Source: an uncultured Collinsella sp. (GTDB taxonomy: Bacteria; Actinomycetota; Coriobacteriia; Coriobacteriales; Coriobacteriaceae). From it: a stretch of 64,000 bases of DNA. This document shows, in pieces, positions 61,639-64,000 of the stretch. Made by a program: the position numbers and the translations under genes. Location of the stretch: NCBI GenBank assembly GCA_900556415.1, contig USOU01000005.1, positions 44,130-108,129 on the forward strand, in the 5' to 3' direction. The first letter of the stretch is position 1; each line of letters opens with the position of its first letter. Below the pieces are notes generated by a model. The model had not been told where the DNA came from and searched no databases. It was given only the letters and a program-made list of their open reading frames with translations.

Positions 61639-62109
61639 TTACTGAGCGGTCGCGGTCGCGCTGGCGCCCGCGGCTGCATCCTGCGAAAAGTCAAGTGTAA
61701 CGCTCTCGCTGGGCTCCACCATGCCATAAGCGCCCGCAAGATCGCGAATGCGCGTATCGGCACCGTAAACAGAGTGCATGACCTCAAGGTCAGAGCTCTC
61801 ATCGGTCGCCTTCTCGAGCGTGTTGGTAAGCTCGGCGTTGCCGTTGAGCACCTGGGCCGTAACGCCGGCAAGCGCCACGCGGGCGATGCCAATCGTCATG
61901 AAGATGGCCGCAATGATGCAAAACGTTTTAAGAACGCTCATGAAAACCGGGCTTACCGCCTGGTTTGCCTGACGGCCCGCGCCCGTGTAGACATCAAAGC
62001 GCGGCGTGCGCTGCTCGCGGGGAGCAACGGGGACCTGCGGTGCCTCACGGTAGGCGGGCATGGCGTTCATATCATAGGCGAGTGCTGCGTTTGAGGTGTT
62101 GTAGCCCAT
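61639..62109 (-). CDS. ftsL: FtsL-like septum protein
   Basis: 156 residues. A 55-residue hydrophilic N-terminus is followed by one membrane helix (about 56-82) and a short extracytoplasmic segment with coiled-coil character and an Ala/Ser/Thr-rich end. Sequence resemblance to FtsL is weak, but size, topology and position between rsmH and ftsI match the ftsL slot. ATG follows GGGAGG. Confidence 0.72.
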   Translation of the reverse strand: MGYNTSNAALAYDMNAMPAYREAPQVPVAPREQRTPRFDVYTGAGRQANQAVSPVFMSVLKTFCIIAAIFMTIGIARVALAGVTAQVLNGNAELTNTLEKATDESSDLEVMHSVYGADTRIRDLAGAYGMVEPSESVTLDFSQDAAAGASATATAQ

Positions 62110-62199
62110 GATATGCCGCCTCCCATCCCGAGTACGTTGGTAGTGTGTTTAAGCTTCGTTTATGGTGCGAGCGGGAGGTCCAATATCGCGCGCGTAACG

Positions 62200-63165
62200 C
62201 TACAAGCGCTCCGCCACGCGGATTTTGGCTGATCTCGCCCGAGGGTTGCGCGCAACCTCATCGGGTTGGGCAACCAAGGGTTTACGGGTGATGACCTTGA
62301 GTATCGGCACGTTGCCGCACACGCACACCGGAATCTCCGGCGGACACGTGCACCCCTGGCCCATCTCCTTAAAGTGGTTCTTTACGATACGGTCCTCGAG
62401 CGAGTGATACGAGATGACGCAGATGCGTCCGCCCGGGTTGAGCCACCTGGTGGCGGCGTCAAGCCCTCGCTCGAGCACATCGAGCTCGTGATTGACCTCG
62501 ATGCGAATGGCCTGGAAGCTCTTCTTGGCCGGGTGTCCGCCATGCCGACGAGCGGCAGCCGGGATGCCAGCCTTGATGATCTCGACAAATTGGCCTGTAG
62601 TTTCGATCGGTTCTTGCTCGCGACGGCGCACGATCTCGCGCGCAATCTGCGAGGCGAACTTCTCTTCGCCGTAGACGCGTAGAATCCGGGCGAGGTCGTG
62701 TTCGTTATAGGTGTTGATGACCTCAGCTGCGTTTAAGGTGTTATTACCCGGATCCATCCGCATGTCCAATGGGGCATCCTCGTTATACGAAAAGCCCCTG
62801 CCAGGGATATCGAGTTGCGGTGACGAAACGCCCAAGTCAAACAGGAAGCCATCGACCCCGGGCACCTCGGCCGAGCAAAGCAGCTCGTCCAAGTCGCCGA
62901 AGTTGCCCTTCAGCAGCCGGTGCGGGACGCCGGGAACCTCACGGTCCAGACGGGCGCCAGCGGCCTCGAGGGCCATGTCGTCCTGATCGACGCCGAGCAA
63001 AAGACCCGTCTCCCCCACCTGCGCGGCCATCTTTACCGAATGACCGGCACCGCCAAGGGTGCAATCGCAGACCACGGAGCCGCTCTTTAACTGCAGCGAC
63101 TCAAGCACTTCGCCGAGCATGACAGGTTCATGCCGATATTCTTGTGTCAAGATCCCACGCTCCAT
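62200..63165 (-). CDS. rsmH: 16S rRNA (cytosine-1402-N4) methyltransferase RsmH
   Basis: 321 residues. HEPVMLGEVLESL, DCTLGGAGHSVKM (SAM-binding), FDLGVSSPQLDIPGRGFSY and RICVISYHSLEDRIVKNHFKE are the RsmH signatures. Methylates C1402 in the ribosomal P site. Second gene of the dcw cluster, 20 bp after mraZ; its own ribosome site is weak. Confidence 0.96.
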   Translation of the reverse strand: MERGILTQEYRHEPVMLGEVLESLQLKSGSVVCDCTLGGAGHSVKMAAQVGETGLLLGVDQDDMALEAAGARLDREVPGVPHRLLKGNFGDLDELLCSAEVPGVDGFLFDLGVSSPQLDIPGRGFSYNEDAPLDMRMDPGNNTLNAAEVINTYNEHDLARILRVYGEEKFASQIAREIVRRREQEPIETTGQFVEIIKAGIPAAARRHGGHPAKKSFQAIRIEVNHELDVLERGLDAATRWLNPGGRICVISYHSLEDRIVKNHFKEMGQGCTCPPEIPVCVCGNVPILKVITRKPLVAQPDEVARNPRARSAKIRVAERL

Positions 63166-63185
63166 CCGTTACTCGTGCCTTGCCC

Positions 63186-63620
63186 TTACGAGAAGAAGAG
63201 GTCCAGCAGGGCCTCGTCGTCATCGTCCTCATCGGCCGTAGCGCGGTCCCAAACCTCAAGGTGGTCGTAGTTACCCACAACCGTGACCTCGCGGTCGAGG
63301 TTCGCCTGCTTGCGGAGAGACTCAGAAAGACCGATACGACCGGCACTGTCCACATCCATCGACGTGGTGCGCTTGTTGATCGCCCTCATGAGCTTCTGGT
63401 CGTTGATGTCACGCGGGTTAAAACCCTCGTGGCCCTCACGACCCGCGAAGAGTCCTTCGACCCACTTATCGAAGGCCTCGGCGGAGAACACGTACAGAGC
63501 ATCGACATCCAGGGCTTTGAACACGCGAACGTGCTCTCCAAGCTCCTCGCGAAGGGGTGCAGGCAGGGACAGACGACCTTTTGCATCGAGATTGCGCTCG
63601 TATGCGCCCGTCATTCCCAT
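63186..63620 (-). CDS. mraZ: Transcriptional regulator MraZ
   Basis: 144 residues with two AbrB-like repeats (YERNLDAKGRLSLPAPLRE and SMDVDSAGRIGLSESLRKQA), each holding the D-x-x-x-R DNA-contact motif. The C-terminal tail is acidic (EDDDDEALLDLFFS). MraZ represses or tunes its own dcw operon, and matching G-rich and palindromic sites lie in its promoter. ATG follows GGGAGG at 6 nt. Confidence 0.95.
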   Translation of the reverse strand: MGMTGAYERNLDAKGRLSLPAPLREELGEHVRVFKALDVDALYVFSAEAFDKWVEGLFAGREGHEGFNPRDINDQKLMRAINKRTTSMDVDSAGRIGLSESLRKQANLDREVTVVGNYDHLEVWDRATADEDDDDEALLDLFFS

Positions 63621-63656
63621 GTGCGCCCTCCCCTCGGTTACTCAGATGGCACGTAC

Positions 63657-63717
63657 GCGGGGAACCACCCCGCCTGTCGACGTCATTAATAATATGGGGA
63701 ACCACCCCATTTTTCAA
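63657..63717 (-). promoter_or_regulatory. mraZ (dcw) promoter with twin palindromes
   Basis: TTGAAA (minus strand, 63717-63712), 17 bp, TATTAT (63694-63689). The spacer is filled by ATGGGGAACCACCCCAT (63694-63710). A second, near-identical palindrome GCGGGGAACCACCCCGC (63657-63673) covers the expected transcription start region. These are probably binding sites for MraZ or another repressor. Confidence 0.75.
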
Positions 63718-63724
63718 CACCTTT

Positions 63725-63764
63725 CCCCACCTCTTCCCCCACCCCACCCCACCACTCCACCCCC
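63725..63764 (-). promoter_or_regulatory. G-rich tract upstream of the mraZ -35
   Basis: On the minus strand, runs of four to five G occur at 63764-63760, 63750-63747, 63745-63742, 63740-63736 and 63728-63725, several separated by a single T. TGGGG-type units like these are known MraZ boxes. The tract ends 7 bp before the -35 and could also form a G-quadruplex. Confidence 0.6.
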
Positions 63765-63784
63765 TATATGTTGCAAAACACCCC

Positions 63785-63798
63785 CGAGCATATGTTCG
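63785..63798. promoter_or_regulatory. LexA-like (SOS) box
   Basis: CGAGCATATGTTCG differs at one position from the Gram-positive LexA consensus CGAACRNRYGTTCG and at two from the Actinobacterial TCGAACNNNNGTTCGA. It lies about 165 bp upstream of mraZ and could serve a gene beyond the window edge. Confidence 0.4.
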
Positions 63799-63824
63799 AA
63801 AACACAATATGTTGTGTTTACAGC

Positions 63825-63858
63825 AAAGGCGGGATGCCACCTGTAGCACCCCGCCTTT
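63825..63858. terminator. Hairpin at the right end
   Basis: AAAGGCGGG (63825-63833) pairs with CCCGCCTTT (63850-63858), with an inner TGC/GCA. No U-run on either strand. It may terminate transcription entering from outside the window. Confidence 0.4.
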
Positions 63859-64000
63859 CAACCTCAACCTTCAAGTTGACCTTGAGGCGATTTTTACGTC
63901 CCTTTACATGCCGTTCATATCGCCCCCAAACTCCCCCACCCACGGCACACACGACCCACCCTCAGGACCCACCGGTGCGAAAAAGATGGGCCCCGGCCTA

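Larger units (their letters stand above)
63621..64000. other. Upstream region of the dcw cluster
   Basis: No gene is visible up to the window edge. It holds the mraZ promoter, a run of C-tracts (63725-63764), a LexA-like box (63785-63798), a short AACACAA/TTGTGTT palindrome (63801-63818) and a hairpin (63825-63858). The rest (63860-64000) shows nothing I can name. Confidence 0.7.

Overview
The window looks like chromosomal DNA of a Collinsella-type member of the Coriobacteriia (Actinomycetota). This is inferred from high GC with C/G-ending codons, the division-gene order ftsQ-ftsZ-(pgeF)-yggS-sepF-yggT-divIVA without ftsA, AAAGGAG-type ribosome sites, frequent GTG/TTG starts, and gut-anaerobe style metabolism. 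No 16S gene is present, so the genus is an inference. There are no phage genes, transposases, CRISPR arrays or tRNAs.

Region 1 (1-6.1 kb) is a molybdenum block on the minus strand. It holds moeA-mogA for cofactor synthesis, then modA-modB-modC for molybdate uptake, ending beside a truncated 2-hydroxyacyl-CoA dehydratase-like gene. ModB carries an unusual signal peptide and a large extracytoplasmic domain. Region 2 (6.2-20 kb) is housekeeping: a CLC-type anion transporter, a lipid kinase, a release-factor-like rescue protein, xpt, an MFS exporter, metY, a C_GCAxxG_C_C protein, yigZ, RNase P RNA, rpsA, a HAD hydrolase, a cysteine desulfidase-like gene, rpiB and ndk. Two tandem rod-like hairpins lie just downstream of rnpB.

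Region 3 (20-24 kb) holds argG, a 56-codon small gene and argH. It is preceded by an arginine-rich leader peptide and a hairpin series that looks like a transcription attenuator. Region 4 (24-40 kb) contains a Cof hydrolase, polA, an M18 aminopeptidase, yaaA, a TPP riboswitch with thiC and thiD, an SGNH hydrolase, a PARG-like protein, a Bax-inhibitor family protein, a Pit phosphate transporter with its DUF47 partner, and a nitroreductase. Its intergenic spaces hold large palindromes and a striking six-site array with a 40-bp period at 33617-33832.

Region 5 (40-63.6 kb, all minus strand) is the division and cell-wall (dcw) cluster. In transcription order it reads mraZ-rsmH-ftsL-ftsI-murF-mraY-murD-ftsW-murG-murC-murB-ftsQ-ftsZ-pgeF-[pstS-pstC-pstA-pstB-phoU]-yggS-sepF-yggT-divIVA. 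murE and ftsA are absent, and a complete high-affinity phosphate-uptake operon sits between pgeF and yggS. The mraZ promoter is very clear: TTGAAA, 17 bp, TATTAT. Matching palindromes lie over its spacer and start region, with a G-rich tract and a LexA-like box upstream.

Starts were adjusted to the codon with the best ribosome-binding site where the longest reading frame began too early. All functional names rest on recognition of sequence motifs by eye, not on database searches.
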